DNA of 64,000 bases from an uncultured Pelagibacteraceae bacterium (GCA_902524115.1 CABZCA010000001.1:62001-126000), one strand, 5' to 3'. Shown: positions 9,307-20,383, counted from the first letter of the stretch. Numbers and translations are program-made. The notes: generated from the letters alone by a model not told the origin.

Positions 9307-9751
9307 TATCTTTTTTCTATTTATTTTTTCATTTAATGAATTATCTGCTGAGATAAGAAAACCAAATCCAGAGATAAAGCCAAGAGAAGTTATTGAGATA
9401 CAACTCAACGCTTTAATGAAGAACGATAGTCCTGAAAAAGATAGCGGTATCATTCAAACCTGGTTTTTTGCTCACCCAAACAATCAAAGAGTTACAGGAC
9501 CTATTGAGAGATTTAAAAACATGATTAAGACCGATTCTTATTCGATGCTTTTAAATCATGAAAATTATGAAATTGTAGAAGTTTATAAATCAAAAGGTGT
9601 TTCGACATTTGAAGTGACCATAATGGACAAGGATAAAAAGTATTACAAATTCAAATGGCAAGTTGAAAAATATGAAATTGACGGATTTTTAAAAAATTGT
9701 TGGCTAACTACTGCTGTATCTCAACCAATGCCAATGGGCTCTTCTATTTAA
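9278..9751 (+). CDS. DUF4864-like exported protein
   Basis: Start moved to the internal Met (MLKIQPAIYSIFFLFIFSFNELSA), giving a signal peptide; TWFFAHPNNQRVTGPIERF. The listed 9197 start overlaps the upstream gene heavily. Confidence 0.65.
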   Translation: MLKIQPAIYSIFFLFIFSFNELSAEIRKPNPEIKPREVIEIQLNALMKNDSPEKDSGIIQTWFFAHPNNQRVTGPIERFKNMIKTDSYSMLLNHENYEIVEVYKSKGVSTFEVTIMDKDKKYYKFKWQVEKYEIDGFLKNCWLTTAVSQPMPMGSSI

Positions 9752-9966
9752 TGAAAAAACCAAGTTTTCCAGTACGAATTGCAATACTAATGGCAATACT
9801 TTGCATCCCACCAATTGGTGCCACTCAAATAGGATGGTATTATTTTGGGCAAACTATGGGAGTAAATTTTGGTATGGCTGCAGGAGTGGTGAGTGTAATA
9901 ACTGCCGCATATTTAATGTACCAAATGGGTTGGAGAGATGACGATGATGATGATTATGACTATTAG
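9751..9966 (+). CDS. Small membrane protein with acidic C-terminal tail
   Basis: 71 aa from ATG at 9751 overlapping the previous stop (TAATG); two TM segments, ends WRDDDDDDYDY. Confidence 0.65.
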   Translation: MKKPSFPVRIAILMAILCIPPIGATQIGWYYFGQTMGVNFGMAAGVVSVITAAYLMYQMGWRDDDDDDYDY

Positions 9967-10006
9967 AATTATGTTTAGTTTATAGTAAAAATTTAGTAAA
10001 AATCGC

Positions 10007-12442
10007 ATGATGAAATCAAAAGCAAAAGTTGTAGTAGTAGGTGGTGGAGTAGTTGGTGTTAGCGCTCTGTATCATTTAGCTAAAAAAGGCTGGTCTGATG
10101 TTGTTTTGATAGAAAGAAAAGAATTAACTTCAGGCTCTACTTGGCATGCAGCTGGATTACTTCCATTATTTAATATGAGCTACTCAGTTGGCCAATTACA
10201 TAAATATGCTGTTAAACTTTATAAAAGCTTAGAGGAAGAAACAGGAAAGAATGTTGGATTTAGTGTTGTGTCAAACATTAGATTAGCAAACAATAAGGAT
10301 AGAATGGATGAGTATCATCAGTACGCTGGTGTTGCACAAACTATTGGCGTAGATGTAAAATTTTTAACTCCAGATCAAGTAAAAGAAATTTGGCCTTTGT
10401 GTCATACTGATGATTTAATAGGAGCAATTCAACATCCTGAAGATGGATATATTCAACCAGCTGATCTAACACAAGCACTAGCAACTGGCGCAAGAAATAG
10501 AGGTGCTGAGATTTACAGAAACACAACAGTTCTTGCGATGAAACAGAATAAGGATGGATGGGTTGTTGAAACAGATAAAGGATCTATAGAGTGTGAACAC
10601 GTAATTTCATGTTCAGGAAATTTTGCTAGACAAACTGGTAAGATGGTTGGTTTAGATATTCCAGTAATACCAGTTGAACATCAATATATTGTAACAGAAC
10701 CGCATCCAGAAATTCAAAAAAGAAAAAAAGAAGGTCTTCCAGAAATGGGAGTTTTAAGAGATAGTGATAGCAGATGGTACATGAGAGAGGAAGCGGGTGG
10801 TTTAATTTTAGGACCATATGAAGACGGTGCTCCTGCCTGTTATGTAGATGGTCCTTCAAAGGAATCTGAATATGAACTTTTCCAAGAAGATCTAGATAGA
10901 CTCGCTCCTCATATTGAAGGAGCTATTCATAGAGTTCCAGCATTTGGAGAAGTAGGTGTTAAAAAGGTTTATAACGGTGCTATTTGCTATACTCCAGATG
11001 GAAATCCTATAGTTGGTCCAGCATGGGGATTAAAAAACTTCTGGATTAATGAGGGTCATAGCTTTGGAATTACCGCAGCTGGTGGAGCTGGTTGGCAACT
11101 AGCTGAATGGATTGTTGATGGAGAACCTACAATAGACATGCTTGGAGTAGAACCAAGAAGATATGGCGATTATTGTTCAAAATCTTATCTTAAAGAAAAA
11201 AATGAAGAGGCATATAGTCATGTATTTATAACTCACTTTCCAGACGAAGAAAGACCAGCCGCAAGACCTCTAAGAACAGCGCCATGTTATGACAGATTGA
11301 AAAATCTTGGTGCAGTTTTTGGTCAAAAATTTGGATGGGAAAGACCAAACTTTTTTGCAACTGATGGCATGGAGCAAAAGGATGATTGGTCATTTAGAAG
11401 ATCTAATTGGTTTAAGGCAGTTGAAAAAGAGTGCAAAAATGTAAAAGAAAATGTTGGTCTACTAGATATGACTGCTTTTGCTAAATGTAGAATTAAAGGA
11501 CCTGGAGCTGAAGAATTTTTAGATAAGTTAGTAGCTAATAAATTACCAAAAAAAGTTGGTAGAATTAATTTATGTCATGCATTGAATACAAAGGGAGGTG
11601 TTCACTCAGAATTTACAATAATGAGAGAAACGGAAAATAGTTTTTATCTTGTTTCTGCTGGAGCTTATCAAAGATTGGATCACGATTGGATATTCGGCTG
11701 GATGCCAAAAGATGGATCAGTTCAATTTGAGAACTTAACAAATAGTAAAGGTGTTCTTGTGGTATCAGGACCGAAAGCAAGAGAATTAATGCAAAGGGTG
11801 TCAAATGATGATTTTTCAAATGATAATTTTAAATGGTTAAGTGCAAAACAAGTTGACGTTGGCTTTGCACCCGTTAATGCAATGAGAGTCAATTTTGTTG
11901 GAGAGCTTGGATGGGAACTTCATCATCCTATTGAATATCAAAATCATATTTTTGATAAACTTATGGATGCAGGTCAAGATTTAGGTCTAAAGCCTTATGG
12001 AATTAGAGCTATGAACAGTTTAAGAGTTGAAAAATCTTATAAACTAGTTGGAACTGAATTATCAATTGAATATTCACCTTATGAAAGTGGATTAGATAGA
12101 TTTATTCATCCAAACAAAGGAAGTTTTATTGGACTAGATGCTTTAAATAAATGGAGAGAAAAAGGCTTTGATAACAAGCTTGTAACTCTAGAGGTTCATG
12201 AAACTAGTGATGCAGATGTATTAGGAAATAACCCTATTTATGAAAATGGTAGTGTTGTAGGACGTGCAACTGGTGGTGACTTTGGATTTAGACTAGGAAA
12301 ATCTATCGCACTAGGAATGGTTAAACCTGAGTTAGCAAATGTTGGACAAAAACTAAGGATTGATATACTTGGTAAAATGCATGAGGCAACAATTTTAGAA
12401 GAAAGTCCTTACGATGCAGAAAATAAATTATTGAGAGCTTAA
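10007..12442 (+). CDS. Dimethylglycine/sarcosine dehydrogenase-like FAD oxidoreductase-GcvT fusion
   Basis: 811 aa; [34 protein letters not shown]-terminal GcvT domain ([27 protein letters not shown]). Confidence 0.88.
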   Translation: MMKSKAKVVVVGGGVVGVSALYHLAKKGWSDVVLIERKELTSGSTWHAAGLLPLFNMSYSVGQLHKYAVKLYKSLEEETGKNVGFSVVSNIRLANNKDRMDEYHQYAGVAQTIGVDVKFLTPDQVKEIWPLCHTDDLIGAIQHPEDGYIQPADLTQALATGARNRGAEIYRNTTVLAMKQNKDGWVVETDKGSIECEHVISCSGNFARQTGKMVGLDIPVIPVEHQYIVTEPHPEIQKRKKEGLPEMGVLRDSDSRWYMREEAGGLILGPYEDGAPACYVDGPSKESEYELFQEDLDRLAPHIEGAIHRVPAFGEVGVKKVYNGAICYTPDGNPIVGPAWGLKNFWINEGHSFGITAAGGAGWQLAEWIVDGEPTIDMLGVEPRRYGDYCSKSYLKEKNEEAYSHVFITHFPDEERPAARPLRTAPCYDRLKNLGAVFGQKFGWERPNFFATDGMEQKDDWSFRRSNWFKAVEKECKNVKENVGLLDMTAFAKCRIKGPGAEEFLDKLVANKLPKKVGRINLCHALNTKGGVHSEFTIMRETENSFYLVSAGAYQRLDHDWIFGWMPKDGSVQFENLTNSKGVLVVSGPKARELMQRVSNDDFSNDNFKWLSAKQVDVGFAPVNAMRVNFVGELGWELHHPIEYQNHIFDKLMDAGQDLGLKPYGIRAMNSLRVEKSYKLVGTELSIEYSPYESGLDRFIHPNKGSFIGLDALNKWREKGFDNKLVTLEVHETSDADVLGNNPIYENGSVVGRATGGDFGFRLGKSIALGMVKPELANVGQKLRIDILGKMHEATILEESPYDAENKLLRA

Positions 12443-13191
12443 TGAAAATTTTAGTCGCTGTAAAAAGAGTTATTGATTATAACGTTCAAATTAGAGTTAA
12501 AGAGGATGGTAGTGGAGTTGTTACTGATAACGTTAAAATGTCAACAAACCCACCAGATGACAATGCTATTGAAGAAGCTGTAAAAATTAAAGAGTCTGGT
12601 AAAGCAACAGAAATAATAGCTGTTACTGTTGGTGAAGAGAAAGCTCAAGAAACAGTCAGAAAAGCTTTAGCGGTAGGAGCGGATAGAGGGATTCATGTAA
12701 AGGTTGATGGCACCATTGAGCCACTTGCTGTTTCTAAAATTTTAAAAAAAATTGTTGAAAAAGAAAATCCAGACTTAGTTTTTATGGGTAAACAAGCAAT
12801 TGATGATGACTGTAATCAAACGGGTCAAATGTTAGCAGCACATTTAAATTGGCCACAAGCAACTTTTGCTTCAAAAATAGAAGTAAACGATAAATCATTA
12901 AAAGTTACTAGAGAAGTGGATGAAGGTTTAGAAACTATTGAAGTCAATACACCAGCTATTATTACATGTGATTTAAGATTAAATGAGCCAAGATATGCGT
13001 CACTGCCAAATATTATGAAGGCTAAGAAAAAACCTATTGAACAGATTAATGCGTCAGATCTAGGAGTTGATACAAACCCTAGAATAGAACATATTAAAAT
13101 TGAAGAACCGCCAAAAAGAAAAGCGGGTATTAAAGTTGCGAGTGTAGAGGAATTAGTACAAAAATTAAAAAATGAGGCAAAGGTAATTTAA
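12442..13191 (+). CDS. etfB: Electron transfer flavoprotein beta subunit
   Basis: 249 aa; [62 protein letters not shown]. Confidence 0.95.
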   Translation: MKILVAVKRVIDYNVQIRVKEDGSGVVTDNVKMSTNPPDDNAIEEAVKIKESGKATEIIAVTVGEEKAQETVRKALAVGADRGIHVKVDGTIEPLAVSKILKKIVEKENPDLVFMGKQAIDDDCNQTGQMLAAHLNWPQATFASKIEVNDKSLKVTREVDEGLETIEVNTPAIITCDLRLNEPRYASLPNIMKAKKKPIEQINASDLGVDTNPRIEHIKIEEPPKRKAGIKVASVEELVQKLKNEAKVI

Positions 13192-14144
13192 TGTCAGTTT
13201 TATTAATAGCAGAGCATAACAACAAAGAAGTAAAACCATTTACATTGAATGCAATTACAGCTGCATCACAAATAGATCAAGATCTTCATGTATTGTTAAT
13301 TGGAAGTAAGGCAGATGATGTTGCAAAATCTTTATCTGAAGTTCCTTTAGTAAAAAAAGTTCTGCATATAGATCATGAAATTTATGAAAATTATATTGCT
13401 GAAAATTATACTGCAGCAATTTTAAAACACGCTGATAAATATTCACATATTATTTGCTCAGCAAATACATTTGGAAAAAACCTTATGCCAAGAGTTGCAG
13501 CATTATTGGATATTTCACAAGTAAGTGATATTATAAAAGTTATATCTCCTGATACATTTCTAAGACCAATTTATGCAGGAAATGCATTTGCTACAGTTAA
13601 AAGTAATGATGAGAGAAAATGTGTTACTATTAGACCAACATCATTTGAAGCAGCAGAAACAACCGGTGGATCTGCCGAAATAGAAAAAATTGATGCAGCA
13701 GATCAAACCGAAAATACAAAATTTATAAATAGAGAAGAAATCAAATCAGATAGACCTGAATTAGGCACAGCCAGAATAGTAATTTCAGGTGGTAGAGGCT
13801 TACAAAATGGTGAAAATTTCAAGTTAATAACTGATGTAGCGGACAAATTAAACGCAGCAATTGGAGCTTCAAGAGCTGCAGTTGATGCCGGATATATCAC
13901 AAACGAACATCAAGTGGGACAAACAGGAAAAGTAGTTGTGCCTGATTTATATATAGCAGTAGGAATTTCTGGAGCCATTCAACATTTAGCAGGAATGAAA
14001 GAAAGCAAAGTTATTGTTGCTATAAATAAAGATGGTGAAGCACCTATTTTTAGTGTCGCAGATTACGGCCTGGAAGCTGATTTATTCGAAGCACTTCCTC
14101 AATTCTTAGAGGAACTGAACAAATTAAACACTATACAAAAATAA
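13191..14144 (+). CDS. etfA: Electron transfer flavoprotein alpha subunit
   Basis: 317 aa; VISGGRGLQNGENF, GASRAAVDAGYITNEHQVGQTGKVVVPDLYIAVGISGAIQHLAGMK. Confidence 0.95.
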   Translation: MSVLLIAEHNNKEVKPFTLNAITAASQIDQDLHVLLIGSKADDVAKSLSEVPLVKKVLHIDHEIYENYIAENYTAAILKHADKYSHIICSANTFGKNLMPRVAALLDISQVSDIIKVISPDTFLRPIYAGNAFATVKSNDERKCVTIRPTSFEAAETTGGSAEIEKIDAADQTENTKFINREEIKSDRPELGTARIVISGGRGLQNGENFKLITDVADKLNAAIGASRAAVDAGYITNEHQVGQTGKVVVPDLYIAVGISGAIQHLAGMKESKVIVAINKDGEAPIFSVADYGLEADLFEALPQFLEELNKLNTIQK

Positions 14145-14165
14145 CAAATACTGTAAGAAATTAGC

Positions 14166-15785
14166 ATGTCCAGAGAAGTGATGGAATACGATGTTGTAAT
14201 CGTAGGTGGCGGGCCATCGGGACTTTCAACTGCAATAAAATTAAAGCAGTTAAATCCAGATATTAATGTCTGCCTTTTAGAAAAAGCATCTGAAATAGGT
14301 GCACATATTTTATCCGGGAACGTGTTTGAAACACGAGCCTTAGATGAACTATTGCCAAATTGGAAAGATTTTAATCCACCAATTAAAACTAAAGTTAATA
14401 AAGAAAAGTTTCTATTTCTAGGTAAGACAAAAAAAATAAGTTGGCCAACTTGGTTATTACCTAAAGTGCAACAAAATCATAATAATTATATTATTAGTCT
14501 TGCTAATTTATGTAGATGGTTAGCAGAGCAAGCTGAAAGTCTTGGAGTTGAAATATTCCCAGGTTTTCCTGCAAGTGAAGTTTTATATAATGACGATGGT
14601 TCTGTTAAAGGTGTTGCAACTCAAGATATGGGTTTAGATAAAGAAGGAAATAAAAAAGACGGTTATGAGCCGGGAATGGAACTTCATGCAAAAGTTACAG
14701 TTTTTGCTGAAGGGTGTAGAGGACATTTAGGAAAAGAATTAATCAAAAAATTTGATTTAGATAAAGGAAAAGATCCACAACAGTATGGAATTGGATTTAA
14801 AGAAATTTGGGAATTAAAAGAAGAAAATCACGACGAAGGTCTAGTGATGCATACAGCAGGTTGGCCATTAGATAATAGCACCTACGGGGGAAGTTTTGTT
14901 TATCATGCGGAAAATAAACAAATTTTTTTAGGATATGTCATCGGTCTTGATTATAAAAACCCTCATCTTTCACCATTTGATGAATTTCAAAAATTTAAAA
15001 CTCATCCTGCGATCAAATCAATATTAGAAGGTGGTAAAAGAATATCATTTGGTGCAAGAGCACTTATAGAAGGAGGTTTTCAAAGTCTACCCAAGATGTT
15101 TATGCCAGGTGCATTATTAGTTGGTTGTGACGCTGGTACATTAAACATGCCAAAAATTAAAGGATCACATACTGCAATGAAAAGTGGAATGATTGCAGCA
15201 GAAACTATTATTGATCACATAAAATCTAGCAAAGAATTATCTATTTATGAGGATAAATTCAAAAAAAGTTGGGTTTATAAAGAGTTATATGAGGCTAGAA
15301 ATGTTAAACCTAGCTTTAGCTGGGGTTTAATTCTTGGAATAATATTTACAGGCATTGATCAAATTTTATTTAAAGGAAGATTGCCATTTACACTAAAACA
15401 CAAACATGCTGATCACGAAACTTTAAAACCAGCAAGTGAAATGCCAAAAATAGATTATCCAAAACCAGATAATGTCATTACATTTGATAAAACTAGTTCA
15501 GTCTATCTAACAGGAACTAATCATGCTGAAAATCAGCCAGTACATCTTCGACTTAAAGATAAAGATTTACCAATAAAATATACTTTAGGTAAATACGATG
15601 AGCCTGCGCAAAGATACTGCCCAGTTGGAGTTTATGAGGTTCAAAGAGAAAATGATGTTGAGAAATTTGTGATTAATTCTCAAAATTGTATTCATTGTAA
15701 AACTTGCGATATAAAAGAGCCGTCACAAAATATTACATGGGTTACACCAGAGGGTGGAGGTGGACCTAAGTACGGAAATATGTAG
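14166..15785 (+). CDS. Electron transfer flavoprotein-ubiquinone oxidoreductase
   Basis: 539 aa; FAD GGGPSGLSTAIKL, C-terminal 4Fe-4S NCIHCKTCDIKEPSQNITWVTPEGGGGPKY. Confidence 0.95.
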   Translation: MSREVMEYDVVIVGGGPSGLSTAIKLKQLNPDINVCLLEKASEIGAHILSGNVFETRALDELLPNWKDFNPPIKTKVNKEKFLFLGKTKKISWPTWLLPKVQQNHNNYIISLANLCRWLAEQAESLGVEIFPGFPASEVLYNDDGSVKGVATQDMGLDKEGNKKDGYEPGMELHAKVTVFAEGCRGHLGKELIKKFDLDKGKDPQQYGIGFKEIWELKEENHDEGLVMHTAGWPLDNSTYGGSFVYHAENKQIFLGYVIGLDYKNPHLSPFDEFQKFKTHPAIKSILEGGKRISFGARALIEGGFQSLPKMFMPGALLVGCDAGTLNMPKIKGSHTAMKSGMIAAETIIDHIKSSKELSIYEDKFKKSWVYKELYEARNVKPSFSWGLILGIIFTGIDQILFKGRLPFTLKHKHADHETLKPASEMPKIDYPKPDNVITFDKTSSVYLTGTNHAENQPVHLRLKDKDLPIKYTLGKYDEPAQRYCPVGVYEVQRENDVEKFVINSQNCIHCKTCDIKEPSQNITWVTPEGGGGPKYGNM

Positions 15786-16160
15786 CTAAGAAAGATCTAT
15801 TGCAAACTTTTTTAAAGTTTCAATTGGCACTAACTTCAAGGTGTTAACGTGAGTTTTTTTTAAATATATAGAGCATCCAATTCCTGCTTCCAAAGCTCTT
15901 GCAACCCAACTGGCACATACACACCAGTTATCTCCATCAATCAATCCAGGAAAACCAAATTCAGGATGAGGCGTTATTAAATCGTTACCAGCCTCTTTAC
16001 ACCATTCTAAAAATTCATCATTAACTTTTACACAAACTGTATGTAAACCTCGATCGTTTTCATCTGTGTTACAACAACCATCTCTGAACCAACCAGTTAA
16101 TGGATTTTTAGAACATTCTTCAAGATCTTCTCCAAGAACATTTTTTTGAGCTTCACTCAT
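15786..16160 (-). CDS. DUF2237 family protein
   Basis: 124 aa; NVLGEDLEECSKNPLTGWFRDGCC, DGDNWCVCASWVARALEAG. Confidence 0.85.
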   Translation of the reverse strand: MSEAQKNVLGEDLEECSKNPLTGWFRDGCCNTDENDRGLHTVCVKVNDEFLEWCKEAGNDLITPHPEFGFPGLIDGDNWCVCASWVARALEAGIGCSIYLKKTHVNTLKLVPIETLKKFAIDLS

Positions 16161-16627
16161 TAAATTTTAGTAGGATTAGGTTGTCCTTTATAAACAACTT
16201 CTGGATCGAATTTTTTCTTTTCTTCTTCAAATTTCATTTCTACTTTACGTCCATTTTCAATTTCACCCATTGGAACTGATCGATAAAAACATGATCTATA
16301 ACCAACATGACAACTTGCACCATCACCAATATCTACAGTGATCCAAACTGCATCTTGGTCATCATCAATTCTTATTTCTTTAACTTTTTGAGTAAAGCCA
16401 CTAGTTTTTCCTTTGTGCCAAATTTCTTTTCTAGACCTGCTCCAGTAGTGAGCTTCTTTTGTTTCTATTGTTAATTTTAAAGCTTCAACATTCATATGAC
16501 CGTGCATTAGAATCTCTTTGGTTTCTGCACAAGTTGTAATTACAGGGATTAAACCATCATTATCGAATTTTGGAGATAATAGGTTACCTTCTTCTATATC
16601 AGCGACATTTTCTCTTTTTTTAAACAT
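16160..16627 (-). CDS. hisI: Phosphoribosyl-AMP cyclohydrolase
   Basis: 155 aa; ALKLTIETKEAHYWSRSRKEIWHKGKTSGFTQKVKEIRIDDDQDAVWI, CHVGYRSCFYR. Confidence 0.92.
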   Translation of the reverse strand: MFKKRENVADIEEGNLLSPKFDNDGLIPVITTCAETKEILMHGHMNVEALKLTIETKEAHYWSRSRKEIWHKGKTSGFTQKVKEIRIDDDQDAVWITVDIGDGASCHVGYRSCFYRSVPMGEIENGRKVEMKFEEEKKKFDPEVVYKGQPNPTKI

Positions 16628-16707
16628 ATATAAGTCGCATTATCTAACATATTACTGAATATAATAAATATTTTAAATTTAAGGATTTATATATATAAAA
16701 ACCCATC

Positions 16708-17310
16708 ATGAAATTAGTAAAAAACGAAAATAAGAAAAACTTAGATGCAGTTTCTGATGAAGAAGCTAAAGAAGCATTTGTAAAAATCTTAAAATGGATA
16801 GGTGAGGACCCAACAAGAGAGGGTTTGTTAGAGACACCTAAGAGAGTAACAAAAGCATTCAAAGAATACTTCAAAGGATACCACGAAGATCCAAAAGCAA
16901 TTTTAAGCAAAACATTCGGTGATGTTGAAGGTTATAGTGATATGGTTGTACAGAAGAATATATCAGTACAAAGTCATTGTGAGCATCATATGGCACCTAT
17001 TATTGGTATTGCACACGTTGCCTATATTCCAAATGAGAGAGTTGTTGGATTAAGTAAGATTGCAAGAGTAGTAGAGGTTTTTTCTAAAAGACTACAAACA
17101 CAGGAAAGATTAACTGTTCAAATCGCAAATACATTAATGGAGTCATTAGATGCAAAAGGTGTTGCAGTAACTATTGACTCAACACACCAGTGTATGACTA
17201 TGCGAGGTATTAAAAAAGAACAAGCTACAACTGTTACTAATTTTTATTTAGGTCAATTTAAAGACGATCTTAGTTATCAGAATAGATATTTGCGATTTAT
17301 TGCAAAATAG
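16708..17310 (+). CDS. folE: GTP cyclohydrolase I
   Basis: 200 aa; GEDPTREGLLETPKRV, SHCEHHMAPIIGIAHVAYIPNERVVGLSKIARVV, THQCMTMRGI. Confidence 0.96.
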   Translation: MKLVKNENKKNLDAVSDEEAKEAFVKILKWIGEDPTREGLLETPKRVTKAFKEYFKGYHEDPKAILSKTFGDVEGYSDMVVQKNISVQSHCEHHMAPIIGIAHVAYIPNERVVGLSKIARVVEVFSKRLQTQERLTVQIANTLMESLDAKGVAVTIDSTHQCMTMRGIKKEQATTVTNFYLGQFKDDLSYQNRYLRFIAK

Positions 17311-17323
17311 AGTTTAATTATAC

Positions 17324-18328
17324 ATGCCTGAATCTTTCAAAGCCCTGGTTGTAAACCAAGATGGTGAAAATTTTTCTCAAGAAGTTAAAGAATTAAATTT
17401 TGATTTTTTAAACGAGGGTGAGATTTTAGTTAAAATACAATACTCTGATTTAAATTATAAAGATGCTTTGATTTTAAAAGATGGTGCAAAATTAGTAAAA
17501 GAGTTTCCAAGAATTCCTGGAATTGATTTCTCAGGTACAGTAGCAGAAAGCAAGTCAGACGAATTTAAAGAAGGTGATGAGGTAATACTTACTGGTTGCA
17601 GAGTTGGAGAATTATTTCATGGAGGATTCTCTCAATATGCAAGAGTCAAAAAAGAATTTCTTATAAAGAAACCTTCAGGTATTGATTTAAAGCAAGCAAT
17701 GATGATGGGTACTGCGGGCTTTACGGCAATGTTGTGCGCATTTGCTGTAAAAGCAAAAGAAGAATTATTACTTCAAAGTAAAGTTAACGATGTTCTTGTA
17801 ACAGGTTCAACAGGTGGAGTAGGGATGGTTGCTGTAAATATTTTATCTAAAATGGGATGCAATGTAACCGCAATCACTGGAAAACCAGAAAAAGCTGAGT
17901 ACTTAAAGGAATTAGGAGCAAAAACGGTTCTTGATCGTAAAGAATTTGAAGGTGAGCCAAGATTAATTGGCAAAGGTACTTGGGATGGTGTTGTTGACAC
18001 TGTTGGTGGAAATATTTTAGCAAATGCAATTTCACAGACAAGATTAAAAGGAATTGTTGCAGTATGTGGAAATGCAAGTGGAACTAACAAGCTAAATACA
18101 TCTGTTGTTCCTTTTTACATCAGAGCTGTTAAATTATGGGGCGTAGATTCAGTTAATGTGAGCAACAAAAGAAAAGAATTCGTATGGGGTGAGGTACCAA
18201 GTTTAGTAGATTTTGGTATTATTGAAAAATCAATTAAAACAGTTGGGCTTGAGGAACTTTTGAATGTATTTCCGGAAATGCTTGAAGGAAAATTAAAAAA
18301 TAGAATTCTAGTGGATGTAAACAAATAA
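17324..18328 (+). CDS. acuI: Acryloyl-CoA reductase (AcuI/YhdH family MDR)
   Basis: 334 aa; YSDLNYKDALIL, PRIPGIDFSGTV, VTGSTGGVGMVAVNILSKMGCNVTAITGK. Confidence 0.85.
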   Translation: MPESFKALVVNQDGENFSQEVKELNFDFLNEGEILVKIQYSDLNYKDALILKDGAKLVKEFPRIPGIDFSGTVAESKSDEFKEGDEVILTGCRVGELFHGGFSQYARVKKEFLIKKPSGIDLKQAMMMGTAGFTAMLCAFAVKAKEELLLQSKVNDVLVTGSTGGVGMVAVNILSKMGCNVTAITGKPEKAEYLKELGAKTVLDRKEFEGEPRLIGKGTWDGVVDTVGGNILANAISQTRLKGIVAVCGNASGTNKLNTSVVPFYIRAVKLWGVDSVNVSNKRKEFVWGEVPSLVDFGIIEKSIKTVGLEELLNVFPEMLEGKLKNRILVDVNK

Positions 18329-19218
18329 TGGATTGGGATAAATTAAAAATTTTTCACGCAGTAGCTGAAGCTGGTAGTTTCACAAGCGCTACTGTAATTC
18401 TTAATTTAAGCCAATCTGCAATAAGTAGACAAATTCAATCTTTAGAAGAAGATTTAAAAGTAAAGTTATTTGAAAGACATGCAAGAGGATTAACACTCAC
18501 AGAAAATGGTGAATACGTTTATAAAACTGCACATGAAGTTATCAGTAAAATTAAAGAGGTAGAAACAACTTTAGGAGATCAAAAACATAAACCAACCGGA
18601 AAACTAACAATTACAACTGTTAGAAGTTTTGGTACTCACTGGTTAACCCCGAGAATTCAAGAGTTTATGCAATTAAATCCAGAAATTGAAATAGAATTAA
18701 TTTTTGACGATAAAGAGTTAGATTTAAGCACAAGACAAGCCGATATAGGAATATTTATGAGAAGACCAAAGCAACTTAATTATATTCAAAGAAAACTAAT
18801 GGACATAAATTACCATATATATGGCTCAAACAAGTATCTAGAAAAACATGGTATGCCTAAATCTATAAATGATTTAAGCAAGCATAACTTTATATCATTT
18901 GGTAGAGGAGCCCCATCACCAGTGTTTAACCCAGATTGGGCATTAAAACTTGGTATTAAAGATAATAAAAAAAGAAAGCCTGTTATGAAAGTAAATAGCG
19001 TTATGGGTTTACTGTTAGCAGTCGAAAGTGGTGTAGGCCTTGCGGCTCTTCCAGATTATTTAGTTTCTTTATCTCGAAATGTAATTAAAGTTCTACCCAG
19101 TGTTGAGGGTCCGATTACAGAGGCTCACTTCGTTTTTCCAGAATCTCTAAAAAATGTAGCAAGGGTTACAACATTCAGAAACTTTCTTTACAGTAAAATT
19201 TCAGAATTTAAATCTTAA
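18328..19218 (+). CDS. LysR-family transcriptional regulator
   Basis: 296 aa; N-terminal wHTH FHAVAEAGSFTSATVILNLSQSAISRQIQSLEEDL; start overlaps acuI stop. Confidence 0.92.
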   Translation: MDWDKLKIFHAVAEAGSFTSATVILNLSQSAISRQIQSLEEDLKVKLFERHARGLTLTENGEYVYKTAHEVISKIKEVETTLGDQKHKPTGKLTITTVRSFGTHWLTPRIQEFMQLNPEIEIELIFDDKELDLSTRQADIGIFMRRPKQLNYIQRKLMDINYHIYGSNKYLEKHGMPKSINDLSKHNFISFGRGAPSPVFNPDWALKLGIKDNKKRKPVMKVNSVMGLLLAVESGVGLAALPDYLVSLSRNVIKVLPSVEGPITEAHFVFPESLKNVARVTTFRNFLYSKISEFKS

Positions 19219-19259
19219 AATATCAAGAAAAACAGGGTCTTTGGTGCGTCAATATTGAG

Positions 19260-19278
19260 ATTGATAATCATTATCAAT
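19260..19278. promoter_or_regulatory. Fur/iron-box-type operator
   Basis: ATTGATAATCATTATCAAT, a 9-1-9 palindrome matching the GATAAT-x-ATTATC Fur consensus, upstream of the Fe(III) SBP gene. Confidence 0.8.
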
Positions 19279-19291
19279 GAGAATAATTCTC
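19279..19291. promoter_or_regulatory. Second adjacent inverted repeat, possible tandem iron-regulator site
   Basis: GAGAATAATTCTC (6-1-6 palindrome) directly abutting the Fur-like box. Confidence 0.5.
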
Positions 19292-19331
19292 AGAACTATT
19301 ATAAACAAAAATAACCAATAGAGAGAGAATA

Positions 19332-20360
19332 ATGAAAAAAATATCAATTTTTGCATTAATTTTATCCTTATTTGTATCGACTTTTGCGATAGCTAATGAG
19401 GTAAACATCTTTAATGCTAGGCACTATAAAGCAGACGCAGAGCTTTATGGTAAATTTGAAAAAGCAACAGGTATAAAAGTTAATTTAATTAATGGTAAAT
19501 CTGGCGCATTAGAAAAAAGAATGATCGAAGAAGGCGCTGACTCCGCTGCTGATCTTTACATTACAGCTGATGCTGGAAGATGTGGTGCTTTTAAAGCAAA
19601 AGGAATGACACAAGCAGGACTTGTTTCTCCTACAATTAAATCTTCTGTACCTAAAAATTTTAGAACAACTCACTGGGTTGGAGTAGCTAAAAGAGCAAGA
19701 ATTGTTTACTACTCACCTGAAAGAGTAAGTGGTGCAGAGTTATCTGGATTAACTTATGAAAGCTTAGCTGATCCAAAATGGAAAGGCAGAATAGCAATAA
19801 GAGCATCTAGCAATATTTACAATAAATCTTTAGTTGCTTCATTAGTTAAAAATAATGGAAAGAAAGCTGCAGGTGAATGGGCAAAAGGTGTTGTAGCTAA
19901 TATGGCAAGAGATCCAAAAGGAAATGATAGAGCACAGATTATGGCAGTTGCAGCTGGAGAAGCTGATATTGCAGTAGCTAATACATATTATTTAGCTTTA
20001 ATGTTATCTGGTAATAAAGGACCTGAACAACAAGAAGCGGCAAAAAAAGTTAAAGCATTTTTTCCTAATCAGAATGATCGAGGAACACACATGAACATAA
20101 GTTGTGCAGCTTTAGTTAAAGGAGCTCCTAATAAGGCTAATGCAATTGCACTTGTTGATTTCTTATTGTCACCAGAGTCTCAAGAGCACTTTACAAATAA
20201 TACTTTTGAGTTTCCAATGATAGCTGGAGTTTCGCCAAGCCCACTAGTAGTAAATAATCTAGGTTTAGATTTTAAACAAGATCTTACTACAAGTGTTGCT
20301 AGTTATGGAGATAAACAAGCAGATGCATTAGAAGTAATGACAGCTGCAGGTTGGAAGTAA
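19332..20360 (+). CDS. Fe(III) ABC transporter substrate-binding protein (FutA/FbpA-like)
   Basis: 342 aa with signal peptide; EVNIFNARHYKADAELYGKFEKATGIKVNLI, NTYYLALM, FFPNQNDRGTHMNISCAALVKGAPN. Confidence 0.9.
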   Translation: MKKISIFALILSLFVSTFAIANEVNIFNARHYKADAELYGKFEKATGIKVNLINGKSGALEKRMIEEGADSAADLYITADAGRCGAFKAKGMTQAGLVSPTIKSSVPKNFRTTHWVGVAKRARIVYYSPERVSGAELSGLTYESLADPKWKGRIAIRASSNIYNKSLVASLVKNNGKKAAGEWAKGVVANMARDPKGNDRAQIMAVAAGEADIAVANTYYLALMLSGNKGPEQQEAAKKVKAFFPNQNDRGTHMNISCAALVKGAPNKANAIALVDFLLSPESQEHFTNNTFEFPMIAGVSPSPLVVNNLGLDFKQDLTTSVASYGDKQADALEVMTAAGWK

Positions 20361-20383
20361 CATTGAAGACTAAGAAAAAATTT

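Noticed and set aside
17773-18324. Three minus-strand ORFs inside acuI
   Set aside because: Shadow ORFs opposite a strongly recognised MDR protein
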